35,442 bases of DNA, from positions 1 through 35,442 of the forward strand of contig CACBBI010000009.1 in the NCBI GenBank assembly GCA_902537445.1, given 5' to 3'. Of the stretch, positions 1 to 7,576 are shown one piece after another (within the stretch, counting starts at the first letter, position 1; every line of letters starts with the position of its first letter). The position numbers and the translations under genes were made by a program. The notes below the pieces were generated by a model that was not told the DNA's origin, ran no database searches, and worked only from the letters and a program-made list of their open reading frames with translations. This DNA comes from an uncultured Prochlorococcus sp. (GTDB taxonomy: Bacteria; Cyanobacteriota; Cyanobacteriia; PCC-6307; Cyanobiaceae).

Positions 1-564
1 TGTTATGAAAAAAATAATGTTGATTTTCAAAGGGGTTTTGGCGTTTTTGAAAAAAGTATTAATGCCATAAAAATTCTTAATAATTTAGGCTATGGAAAGA
101 AAGAAAACGGATTACAACTAAACCTTGTTTACAATCCTGTAAGCCCAATTCTTCCTCCTTCTCAGGAAATATTGGAGAAGGATTATAAAAAAATTCTTTT
201 CGAAAAATACAATATCGTTTTTAATAATTTATACACAATAACTAATATGCCAATAAATAGATATGAAGAATCTCTTAGAAGAGAAGGGAAACTAAATACT
301 TATTACAAATTACTAAAAGAAAATTTTAATAAGAAAAATTTAGAAAATCTTATGTGTAAAAAGACAATTAGCGTAAATTGGCTTGGAGAAATTTATGATT
401 GTGACTTTAACCAACAGATAAATTTCCGAGAGAATAAAGGACCAAAGACACTTTTTGATCTATTGGATGAGTCATTTACTTTTGACTACGGGGTAGCTGT
501 AAAAGAGCATTGTTTTGCTTGCACTGCAGGTGCAGGGTCAAGTTGTGGAGGGACTTTAAGTTAA
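1..564 (+). CDS. arsS: Arsenosugar biosynthesis radical SAM protein ArsS, C-terminal part (5' end outside window)
   Basis: The reading frame is open from base 1 and ends at a TAA at 562-564, giving about 187 C-terminal residues. The real start lies upstream of the window; an internal TTG at 172 is not the start. Cysteines cluster in two places: MCKK...YDCDFNQQ (near 357-411) and EHCFACTAGAGSSCGG near the end. This C-terminal pattern (DUF3641-like) is what I associate with ArsS, a radical S-adenosylmethionine enzyme proposed to place the deoxyadenosyl group on dimethylarsenic during arsenosugar synthesis. The radical-SAM CxxxCxxC site itself is upstream and not visible. The gene converges on the Fur-family gene with only 6 bases between the stops. 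The family call is fairly sure; the biochemical role is from family knowledge. Confidence 0.8.
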   Translation, partial: CYEKNNVDFQRGFGVFEKSINAIKILNNLGYGKKENGLQLNLVYNPVSPILPPSQEILEKDYKKILFEKYNIVFNNLYTITNMPINRYEESLRREGKLNTYYKLLKENFNKKNLENLMCKKTISVNWLGEIYDCDFNQQINFRENKGPKTLFDLLDESFTFDYGVAVKEHCFACTAGAGSSCGGTLS

Positions 565-570
565 AAACTG

Positions 571-1023
571 CTAAATGCAATTAGGACAAATAGCCCTTAC
601 ATTTAAAGAGGATTCAATTAGTTTAAAACCATTAACTTTTGCTGCAACTTTGCCTGCCTCTAAAACCTCGTCATTTTCGAATTCTTCTGTTCTTCCACAC
701 CTAATGCAAATCAAATGATGATGATCCGGTGTGTCGTTACTAAGCAATTCATATCTGTGTCCACCCTCACTGAGTTCTAATTCATGAAGCAAACCCATTT
801 GTACTAAAAGTCTTAAAGTTCTATAAATTGTTGCTAGTGAAACTTTGGAGCTCGTTTTAACTAACTTTTCATGAACCTCTTCAGCACTAAGATGCTTTCC
901 AGAGCCTATATTTTCAAATAAATTAAGAACCTTTAGCCTCTGAGGAGTTAATCTCTTCCCATCTTTATGTAATCCATCACCAAGAGGAGATGTGATGACT
1001 TTGTATTGAGAGGATAATGACAA
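571..1023 (-). CDS. fur: Fur-family metal-dependent transcriptional regulator
   Basis: A 150-aa protein of normal Fur length. An N-terminal winged helix (RLTPQRLKVL and SLATIYRTLRLL, residues about 24-80) is followed by the metal/dimer domain. That domain has a histidine cluster HHH (101-103), a CxxC at 106/109 and a second CxxC at 146/149, the structural zinc site. It would repress metal-uptake or stress genes by binding operator DNA with Fe2+ or another metal as corepressor. Fur, Zur and PerR cannot be separated from sequence alone. The start appears to be TTG at 1023: the same frame has a TAA three codons upstream and there is no in-frame ATG in the N-terminal region. An out-of-frame ATG at 1034 opens a 28-codon ORF overlapping the start. 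The promoter region is shared with the divergent hydrolase gene. Confidence 0.88.
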   Translation of the reverse strand: MSLSSQYKVITSPLGDGLHKDGKRLTPQRLKVLNLFENIGSGKHLSAEEVHEKLVKTSSKVSLATIYRTLRLLVQMGLLHELELSEGGHRYELLSNDTPDHHHLICIRCGRTEEFENDEVLEAGKVAAKVNGFKLIESSLNVRAICPNCI

Positions 1024-1139
1024 AATTTACCCATGGCTATTCTCAATAATAACTCTAGATGAGAGCAAAACAACTTATTGATTTAAAATGTTTACTAAAG
1101 TTCTTCAAAATATTATGTTAAATGTATCTTTATATGTAA

Positions 1140-1709
1140 ATGATGAATGATCAAGAAATCTCTTCTGATAAATTATCATCGCAAGTAAACGCCTTGATAA
1201 TTATTGATATTCAGGAAAAAATAATAAGACCAATTTTTAATAGGGATTCGATAATCAAAAACATTAAAAAGCTAATAAATGCTTACCAAATTTTAGAAGA
1301 AAACATATTTATATCTGAACAGAACCCACTCAAATTGGGCATAACGATACCTGAATTATCACCCATAGCAGAATTTAGAAAATTTGAAAAAATGGAATTC
1401 AGCCTAGCTAAATTAGAAGATTTTTTAAAAGAACTTAAAGATAAGAAAATTACTAATTTGATAGTTTGTGGGATCGAAACACATATTTGTATTCAACAAA
1501 CAGTCTTAGATTGTTTGCAAAAAGGATTTAAAGTTATTCTCATATCAGATTCCATGGGAAGTAGAAATAGGGTAGATCATGAAATAGCATTACAAAGAAT
1601 GACTCAGAGTGGGGCAATCTTAACAACAACTGAATCAATAATTTTTGAATTATGCAAAACTGCGGATAGAAAAGAATTTAAAGAAATTAGAAATATAATA
1701 ATGAGTTAA
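1140..1709 (+). CDS. Isochorismatase-fold cysteine hydrolase
   Basis: A 189-aa protein of the isochorismatase/nicotinamidase superfamily. The three catalytic positions are visible: Asp23 in LIIIDIQEK, Lys84 in FEKMEFS and Cys117 in CGIETHICIQQ, with the usual cis-peptide-type GIETH loop just before the cysteine. Such enzymes hydrolyse amides or vinyl ethers on small molecules. The closest style is the ISOC1/YcaC-like group, whose substrates are poorly known, so no substrate is assigned. The protein has no signal peptide and should be cytoplasmic. ATG at 1140 is used (a second ATG follows at once). It is divergent from the Fur-family gene and may share a control region with it, but I saw no convincing operator. 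Confidence 0.85.
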   Translation: MMNDQEISSDKLSSQVNALIIIDIQEKIIRPIFNRDSIIKNIKKLINAYQILEENIFISEQNPLKLGITIPELSPIAEFRKFEKMEFSLAKLEDFLKELKDKKITNLIVCGIETHICIQQTVLDCLQKGFKVILISDSMGSRNRVDHEIALQRMTQSGAILTTTESIIFELCKTADRKEFKEIRNIIMS

Positions 1710-1772
1710 AGAAAAATAAAGACTGGTTTGTTGTTTAGAGATAATTTAAAATTTTATTAGAGATAAATTTTA

Positions 1773-2819
1773 ATGGTTTATTTGAATATGAAATTAGTTA
1801 CTGAAAACTTCCTTCTGGCAATATCTATTTTTTTTATTGGAACTTTATTGTCGATAATAATTTCTAAAGTTTCAAAAATATTTTTTAAAAAGATTTCCAA
1901 AAGAACAAAAACAAATTTCGATGATTTTATTTTTGAGGTAATCTCTGGAATTATAAAACCTATAGGTTTCCTCCTCTCATTTTATTTTTCAATTGACTAT
2001 TTTTTTGCTGATGAAATAACTTTCATCTCTGTCTTATTGAATATTTTGAAATTATTTATATTAATAATCATCATAAAAGCTCTCAACAAAGTTTTAATAA
2101 GATCTTTAACAGAATCGACCTCGAAAATTAATGATTCCTCAATTAGTTCAATGGTATCTTCACTAACTCCATTGATAAAGGCATTAACATGGACTATTGG
2201 CTCAATTTTTTTCTTACAAAATATAGGTGTTCAAATGACTGCTATTTGGGCTTTACTAAGTGCAGGAGGTATTGGAGCAGGATTAGCTTTGAAAGATCCA
2301 GTTCAGGAGTTTTTTGAATATATAACAATTTTGCTTGATAAACCTTTTCAAAAAGGTGAATTTATAAAATCTGATGGAGTCCTCGGAATGGTGGAGAGAG
2401 TGGGAGTACGATCCTCAAGGATAAGAAGTATTAATGGAGAAGTAATAGTAATGAGCAATAGCGCCCTAACAAATGGAATAATTTCAAATTACGCACAAAT
2501 GGAAAAAAGGAGGTTAGTGCATAAATTGGGAGTTGTTTATGAAACCTCTCCAAAACTTATGAAATTGATTCCAATAATAATAAAAAAAATAGTTGAAGAG
2601 ACAAAAGATGCGTATTTTGATAGATGTCATTTCACAGATTTCGGAGACTTCAGTCTTAATTTCGAACTTGTTTATTACATCCCAACAAATAATTATCTTG
2701 CTGCAATGGAAGCTCAACAATCTATAAATTTAAGAATTATTGAGGAATTTGCGGTTAATAATATAGAGTTTGCATTCCCAACACAAACCTTAAATATTGA
2801 AAGTAACAAAGCCAAATGA
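1773..2819 (+). CDS. MscS-family mechanosensitive ion channel
   Basis: A 348-aa membrane protein. Three to four hydrophobic segments in the first about 175 residues end in the glycine/alanine-rich pore helix (LLSAGGIGAGLALKDPVQEFF, near 163-183), typical of MscS TM3. The soluble beta domain follows (FQKGEFIKSDGVLGMVERVGVRSSRIR and GEVIVMSNSAL, about 192-232), then the C-terminal alpha/beta domain. MscS channels open on membrane tension and release solutes during hypo-osmotic shock. The length is slightly above E. coli MscS (286 aa), in line with small cyanobacterial homologues. ATG at 1773 is used; an ATG at codon 6 is an alternative. The 3' end overlaps the convergent dehydrogenase gene by 30 bases. 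Confidence 0.88.
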   Translation: MVYLNMKLVTENFLLAISIFFIGTLLSIIISKVSKIFFKKISKRTKTNFDDFIFEVISGIIKPIGFLLSFYFSIDYFFADEITFISVLLNILKLFILIIIIKALNKVLIRSLTESTSKINDSSISSMVSSLTPLIKALTWTIGSIFFLQNIGVQMTAIWALLSAGGIGAGLALKDPVQEFFEYITILLDKPFQKGEFIKSDGVLGMVERVGVRSSRIRSINGEVIVMSNSALTNGIISNYAQMEKRRLVHKLGVVYETSPKLMKLIPIIIKKIVEETKDAYFDRCHFTDFGDFSLNFELVYYIPTNNYLAAMEAQQSINLRIIEEFAVNNIEFAFPTQTLNIESNKAK

Positions 2820-3791
2820 TCTACAAATCTCTTCACTTAAAATCCAGAGTTTTGAAGCCAACTCAGAATTATTTGCCTCATCACTAACCTTACTTTCAAC
2901 TAATCTATGTTTTTTAAAAGATATAAGTTTATTACTTAAATGAACGTAACCAATATTATTTAAATTTGCATCAAAAACAATTTCAGAAAGTATCTTACCA
3001 GCATTTTCTATACTTTCAGAAATTCCTAAAATATTTTTTGCAGCTTTAGAAAAAATTAAATATCCAAATAGATTAAAACGTTTACTGTATCTAAAAAAAC
3101 CGAGATCATCATTTGGTATTACTAGACCAGGAGCCCAAGTAATTACAGAAATTTTACTAGAGGAAATTTTTAATTTTTTTTCAAGTTGTTTAGCAAACAA
3201 AATATTACATAACTTACTATTTTTATAAGCTTCATCAGCATTAAAATTTAAAAATTGCCCAGTTACTTTTTTTCTTAAATCAACTAAGTTATTAAGTCCC
3301 GCTTTCTTTCCTATATTGCCACCTGAACTTTTGGGGTCGTGTACATCTGATGATGTAATAATTATTCTAGATTCTTCTTTATCTCTAATAAAATCTTTTA
3401 GGACATTTACCAAGTAAAAATGTGCAAGATGATTTACCGCAAAAGTTAGTTCTATGCCCTGTTTTGATACTTTAGGGTAAAAAGAGCCTGTATATTGCAA
3501 TCCTGCATTTAAAATAAGAATATCTAAAAAAATCTTTTTACTAATAAGGTAATCTTTAATTTTTTTAATATTCTCTAGATCTGAAAGATCACAATTTTCA
3601 ATAATATTTAAAAATTTACTAAGGTAATTTTTATCAAAATATTTCTCAATTTTCTTGAGAAATTCATTCTTTCTAAATTCGTTTTTTATTACCACATATA
3701 AAATATTTTTTGTCTTCAGTAAATTAATAATGGCAAAAAAACCTATTCCTGAATTGCCTCCAGTAATTAAAATATTTTTATTTTTAATCAT
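2790..3791 (-). CDS. Short-chain dehydrogenase/reductase, protochlorophyllide-reductase-like
   Basis: A 333-aa protein with a classical SDR Rossmann N-terminus (ITGGNSGIG, Gly11/15/17), the ILNAG strand, a serine-rich IIITSSDVHDP segment and the catalytic YKNSK (Tyr-x3-Lys). NAVNHLAH-like wording (FAVNHLAHFYLVN) and the long C-terminal extension resemble light-dependent protochlorophyllide reductase and its plant TIC32-type relatives. It is clearly diverged from a bona fide POR, so a chlorophyll role is not claimed. The cofactor is probably NADP(H). The coding sequence is unusually rich in Lys, Ile and Asn codons compared with neighbouring core genes. Its 3' end runs 30 bases into mscS on the other strand. 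The upstream 223 bases are shared with the divergent lycopene cyclase gene. Confidence 0.8.
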   Translation of the reverse strand: MIKNKNILITGGNSGIGFFAIINLLKTKNILYVVIKNEFRKNEFLKKIEKYFDKNYLSKFLNIIENCDLSDLENIKKIKDYLISKKIFLDILILNAGLQYTGSFYPKVSKQGIELTFAVNHLAHFYLVNVLKDFIRDKEESRIIITSSDVHDPKSSGGNIGKKAGLNNLVDLRKKVTGQFLNFNADEAYKNSKLCNILFAKQLEKKLKISSSKISVITWAPGLVIPNDDLGFFRYSKRFNLFGYLIFSKAAKNILGISESIENAGKILSEIVFDANLNNIGYVHLSNKLISFKKHRLVESKVSDEANNSELASKLWILSEEICRSFGFVTFNI

Positions 3792-4014
3792 TTAAATTCC
3801 TATATTTTTTTTATGATAAAAAAATAAATAAAGTTTTTTTTTATTTTGTAATCTTATAAATTATTGTTAAAACACTGAAAACTTAGTCACTAGTATTTGA
3901 GTAATTTGATTATTATTAATCTACTCTCATAAAGTATTGGATGAAAAATATAATTCTAGGCGCAGAAGTAATAATTTGTTCCATAAATTTCTTTAATCAT
4001 AAGATTTATATTTA

Positions 4015-5298
4015 ATGTCAGAAGAAAATATGCCAGATGTTCTTGTTTTGGGTGCAGGGCCTGCAGGTATGGCTATTGCCTCAGCTTTAGGTAAGGAAAA
4101 ATTAGATGTTGAAGTGCTTTCTCCAAATGGACCGGATGAACCTTGGCCAAATACATATGGCATTTGGGGGAAAGAAGTTGATCAACTCGGGCTTCAGGAT
4201 TTACTTGAATATAGATGGAAGAATACTGTAAGTTTTTTTGGACATGGCGCTTTAGAAGAGCAGGACGACGAGAATAAAGCCACGGAACATTCACTAGATT
4301 ATGGATTATTTGATAAGAAGAAACTCCACAATTATTGGTTTAATGAATGCAATAAGTCTTTTATTAAATGGCATCAAGGCTTTGCAAACAAAATACATTT
4401 TGAAAAATACAAAAGTACAGTAACTACAAAAGATGGCAAAGCTTACTCTGCAAGATTAGTAGTAGATGCAACAGGATATGATCCTATTTTTCTTAAATTA
4501 AAATCGTGTGGTCCCTTAGCAGTCCAAACTTGTTATGGGATAGTAGGTAATTTTAGTAAACCTCCACTTAAGAGAGGGCAGTTTGTATTAATGGACTATA
4601 GAAATGACCACCTTAACGATGAGCAAAAAAAAGAACCGCCAACTTTTCTTTATGCCATGGATATGGGGAATGGGAAATATTTTCTTGAAGAAACATCTCT
4701 TGGTTTAGTAAATCCTCTAACAATGGAAAATTTAAAAGAGAGACTAGAGAAGAGACTCTCTTATCGAAATATATCAATCACAAGCATGCAACACGAAGAG
4801 CTTGGCTTATTTCTCCCTATGAATATGCCAATCCCAGATTTCAAACAACAAATACTTGGATATGGTGGTGCTGCTTCAATGGTACATCCTGCATCTGGAT
4901 ATTTAATTGGTAATGTTTTAAGAAGAGCTCCACTTGTCGCCAAGGCAGTCTCAGAAGCAATTAAAAACAAAAATCTAAGTACATATCATATTGCTAGAAA
5001 AGGTTGGGAAACTTTATGGTCAAAAGAATTAATTAGGAAGAAATCACTTTACCAATTTGGATTAGAAAAACTTATGAGGTTTGACGAGAAACTATTGAGA
5101 GAATTTTTTGGCAGTTTTTTCCAACTACCTAAAAATCAATGGTATGGTTTTCTAACTGATACTCTTTCTTTAAAAGAGATTGTATATGCGATGTGCGTAA
5201 TGTTTATAAAAGCTCCATGGAGTGTAAAGAAAGGTCTTATGATTATGCATGGAAGAGAATTTAAAATGTTACTTAGGATAATATTGCCAAACATATAG
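4015..5298 (+). CDS. crtL-e: Lycopene cyclase, CrtL type (probably the epsilon/bifunctional paralogue)
   Basis: A 427-aa flavoprotein cyclising the ends of lycopene into ionone rings. It has an N-terminal dinucleotide-binding GAGPAG (13-18), the cyclase signature PWPNTYGIW, a DYGLFDKKKL segment, the FLEETSL motif and the C-terminal GGAASMVHPASGYLIGN block shared by CrtL/LCYB/LCYE. Marine Prochlorococcus has two such enzymes, one making beta rings and one making epsilon and beta rings for alpha-carotene. The epsilon assignment rests on gene order remembered from high-light strains (six genes from pcb), not on a diagnostic residue. A downstream SDR gene starts 7 bases after the stop and is likely cotranscribed. 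ATG at 4015 is the first in-frame ATG. Confidence 0.85.
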   Translation: MSEENMPDVLVLGAGPAGMAIASALGKEKLDVEVLSPNGPDEPWPNTYGIWGKEVDQLGLQDLLEYRWKNTVSFFGHGALEEQDDENKATEHSLDYGLFDKKKLHNYWFNECNKSFIKWHQGFANKIHFEKYKSTVTTKDGKAYSARLVVDATGYDPIFLKLKSCGPLAVQTCYGIVGNFSKPPLKRGQFVLMDYRNDHLNDEQKKEPPTFLYAMDMGNGKYFLEETSLGLVNPLTMENLKERLEKRLSYRNISITSMQHEELGLFLPMNMPIPDFKQQILGYGGAASMVHPASGYLIGNVLRRAPLVAKAVSEAIKNKNLSTYHIARKGWETLWSKELIRKKSLYQFGLEKLMRFDEKLLREFFGSFFQLPKNQWYGFLTDTLSLKEIVYAMCVMFIKAPWSVKKGLMIMHGREFKMLLRIILPNI

Positions 5299-5305
5299 TT
5301 AAAAA

Positions 5306-6013
5306 ATGAGAACCATTTTAATAAGTGGAGCCAGTAGAGGTATTGGATTAAATATTGCACATAAAGAATTAAAAGAAGGCAATAGAATTAGTGTTGGCAT
5401 AAGAGATTTAGAATCATTAAAAGGAAGCGCTATTGATCCGAAAAAATGGCCAGAAGGAAAAATTATAACCAACCACTATGATGCTTTAAAAAAAATTACA
5501 GCTGAAAATTGGATAAAGAATACCGTAGATGAATTTGGAGGATTTGATTCAGTAATAAATTGTTCTGGAGTATTATCGAAAGTTCCTTTCTTATACAAAG
5601 ATGGTGATGAAGAAGATATTTTAAATACATTAAATATCAATTTTTTGGCAATTTGGCATTTATGTAGGCTTTCTTGGGATCATTTATGTACCTCTGGAAG
5701 AGGAAGAATTATTGTTTTAGTTTCAATGAGTGGGAAAAGATCCAAAGGTGATTTAGCCGCTTATTCTGCTTCAAAGTTTGCATTGATGGGATTATGCCAA
5801 ACGATGAAAAATAAAGGTTGGGATAAAAATATAAGGATTTCTGCAATTTGCCCAAGCTGGGTTAATACAAAAATGGCCCAAAATATCTCGTCCTTAGACA
5901 AATCAAGCATGACACAACCTGAAGATATTGCTGAAATATGCTCAACTATTCTTAAGTTACCTACCCAATCAGTTCCATTTGAAATCGCCTTAAATTGTAA
6001 CTATGAAATTTAA
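5306..6013 (+). CDS. Short-chain dehydrogenase/reductase
   Basis: A 235-aa classical SDR. It shows the cofactor motif ISGASRGIG at the N-terminus, the NCSG variant of the NNAG motif, an active-site serine in IIVLVSMSG, the catalytic YSASK and an ICPSWVNTKM segment after it. It is of normal length and soluble. The substrate cannot be read from sequence. The 7-base gap from the lycopene cyclase stop argues for one transcript with it, so a link to carotenoid or isoprenoid metabolism is possible but only inferred. Its TAA stop at 6011-6013 lies in a TTAA palindrome that also gives the stop of the convergent GIY-YIG gene. Confidence 0.87.
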   Translation: MRTILISGASRGIGLNIAHKELKEGNRISVGIRDLESLKGSAIDPKKWPEGKIITNHYDALKKITAENWIKNTVDEFGGFDSVINCSGVLSKVPFLYKDGDEEDILNTLNINFLAIWHLCRLSWDHLCTSGRGRIIVLVSMSGKRSKGDLAAYSASKFALMGLCQTMKNKGWDKNIRISAICPSWVNTKMAQNISSLDKSSMTQPEDIAEICSTILKLPTQSVPFEIALNCNYEI

Positions 6014-6552
6014 CCTAAATTAAAAATTAAGTAAGCCATTGAAAGCATTGCAATTGCAATAAATAAACCTTTTATTCGATTAGTTAACAATGAAAAAAGA
6101 GATAAATCTTCAGAAAAGTATCCGCCAAAACTACCTGTAATAAATAATATAACCATTGGTAGAGATGCCATTCCGAAAGAATAAGATATAGATCTTACAA
6201 ATCCAAAATTTAAATAATTAAAAATAAAAGAACCTAATGAAAACAATAAAAAAGATGCAAATAGAGTTATGGAAACTTCAGCATCTAAGGTGTGGGGTAA
6301 GCTACCCTTTAATTCAAATTGCTTTTTACATTCTCTAATTTGTCTTTTAGAAAGCTTTAAATAACCAGTTTCAGGAATTCTTTGCGACTTATATTTTCTT
6401 AGTAATCTTGCTTCAAGAGTTTCTGGCTCCTTAGTCATAATTGATGTTAATAATTCGTCTGGCTTTAATTTTTTAATTTTCTTTTCAAGATTATCCGTTT
6501 TCCCAATCCTATAAAGGTCTCCTACTCTAATAAGGTAAACATATCCCGACAT
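6010..6552 (-). CDS. GIY-YIG-like domain fused to a membrane domain (unknown role)
   Basis: A 180-aa protein in two parts. Residues 1 to about 70 look like a GIY-YIG/T5orf172 (MUG113-type) nuclease fold: YVYLI, then Tyr14-Arg-Ile-Gly17, a lysine-rich helix, a TLEARLLRKY helix and ETGYLKL. Residues from about 92 to the end hold three hydrophobic segments (near 93-115, 122-145 and 160-178). The usual catalytic arginine after YIG appears replaced by lysines (LEKKIKK) and the catalytic glutamate is uncertain, so nuclease activity is doubtful. I do not know a characterised protein with this architecture. The stop overlaps the convergent SDR stop in TTAA. ATG at 6552 is used; the divergent GST-like gene starts 74 bases away. 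Confidence 0.72.
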   Translation of the reverse strand: MSGYVYLIRVGDLYRIGKTDNLEKKIKKLKPDELLTSIMTKEPETLEARLLRKYKSQRIPETGYLKLSKRQIRECKKQFELKGSLPHTLDAEVSITLFASFLLFSLGSFIFNYLNFGFVRSISYSFGMASLPMVILFITGSFGGYFSEDLSLFSLLTNRIKGLFIAIAMLSMAYLIFNLG

Positions 6553-6626
6553 TTGCGTTGTAAAATTAATACTGTTCCTACTTAGATAATACTAAAAGAA
6601 TTAGGGAAATTAAAAGTTTTTACAAT

Positions 6627-7286
6627 ATGAAAAACGATATTTTATATTCATTCCGAAGATGTCCATATGCAATTCGTGCAAGATGGGCCCTGTTAATTTG
6701 CGAAATAAAAGTAGAGATAAGAGAAATTGATTTAAAAAATAAACCTCTAGATTTTTTAAATAATTCAAAGACGAAAACGGTTCCAATACTTATAAAAAAA
6801 AATAGTGAAGTTATTGAAGAAAGTCTTGAAATCATCCTGTGGGCTCTCTCAGAGTCGAAAAAGGAAAACATCAAATTAATTTATTTTCCTGAGAATAAAA
6901 AGGAAGATATTTTTGAAATAATTAATGAAAATGATAATGAATTCAAATATCATTTAGATCGATTTAAATATGCCACAAGATATAAAGATACTGATGAAGA
7001 ATTTCATTTCACAAATGCTATTAAATTATTAAAGAGATGGAACGAACTACTTGCAGAAAACAAATATTTTTTTGGTGATAGCCCCACAATCGCTGATTGG
7101 TCTGTTTGGCCTTTTGTAAGACAATTTAGAATCGCTTGTGAAAGTCAAAAAAGAACAAATTATTTTGAACCCTCAATAAAAAACTGGTTAGATTCATTTG
7201 AGAAAAATAAAGAATTTAAATCGTTAATGTATAAATACGAATTATGGGAACCAAACTATAGAAAGAATTATTTTCCTTTTAATTAA
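6627..7286 (+). CDS. Glutathione S-transferase-like protein
   Basis: A 219-aa protein with a thioredoxin-fold N-terminal domain: ILYSFRRCPYAIRARWAL, with the single Cys-Pro at the start of helix 1, then KTVPILI with the cis-proline and EESLEIILWAL at the glutathione-binding position. A helical C-terminal domain contains the conserved TIADWSVWPFVRQF. This is the GST pattern of many cyanobacterial proteins annotated as GST N-terminal domain proteins. They may conjugate glutathione or act as a peroxidase or thiol reductase; the substrate is unknown. The protein is cytoplasmic. Its TAA stop shares a TTAA with the stop of the next, convergent gene. Confidence 0.85.
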   Translation: MKNDILYSFRRCPYAIRARWALLICEIKVEIREIDLKNKPLDFLNNSKTKTVPILIKKNSEVIEESLEIILWALSESKKENIKLIYFPENKKEDIFEIINENDNEFKYHLDRFKYATRYKDTDEEFHFTNAIKLLKRWNELLAENKYFFGDSPTIADWSVWPFVRQFRIACESQKRTNYFEPSIKNWLDSFEKNKEFKSLMYKYELWEPNYRKNYFPFN

Positions 7287-7540
7287 CTTTCTAACAACTT
7301 CCTTTTTTCAATTATTCTTGCTAACTCCAAAAAATATCCTGCAGTCCTAAATTTTCCAATATTTTTTTCCTTAAAATCAAGATCACTTCTAATTTCTGCA
7401 GTCTCCGCCATTAGCAAATCTAAATCATTTGGTCCAAGACTATATAATTCTCCCAGTTCGATTTCCCTTCCGAGTAAATGACTCCTAAACCACTTCCCTT
7501 TATTTTCTTGAGGTGGAATATCGTAAGGAGTAAATGACAT
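7283..7540 (-). CDS. Small conserved cyanobacterial protein, function unknown
   Basis: An 85-aa acidic soluble protein with no recognised domain. It has an ordered-looking Trp/Pro-rich N-terminus (PYDIPPQENKGKWFRSHLLG) and a helical remainder with a LYSLGPNDLDLLMAETAEI segment. There is no signal peptide or membrane segment. ATG at 7538-7540 gives a clean start. The gene lies 37 bases downstream of the gltS start, on the opposite side from it but on the same strand, and its stop codon overlaps that of the convergent GST-like gene. I recall similar proteins in other marine picocyanobacteria but can give no function. Confidence 0.7.
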   Translation of the reverse strand: MSFTPYDIPPQENKGKWFRSHLLGREIELGELYSLGPNDLDLLMAETAEIRSDLDFKEKNIGKFRTAGYFLELARIIEKRKLLES

Positions 7541-7576
7541 TAAAATAAAATTTAGGCTAATACCATTCTAAGGTTC

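Noticed and set aside
172..564. 130-aa protein starting at TTG 172
   Set aside because: The same frame is open back to base 1 with ArsS-like sequence, so this is an internal codon of a longer gene cut by the window edge.
1024..1139. Fur-box-like dyad TATT-CTC-AATA before the Fur-family gene
   Set aside because: It is only four bases per arm and poorly matches known Fur, Zur or PerR boxes; too weak to list as an operator.
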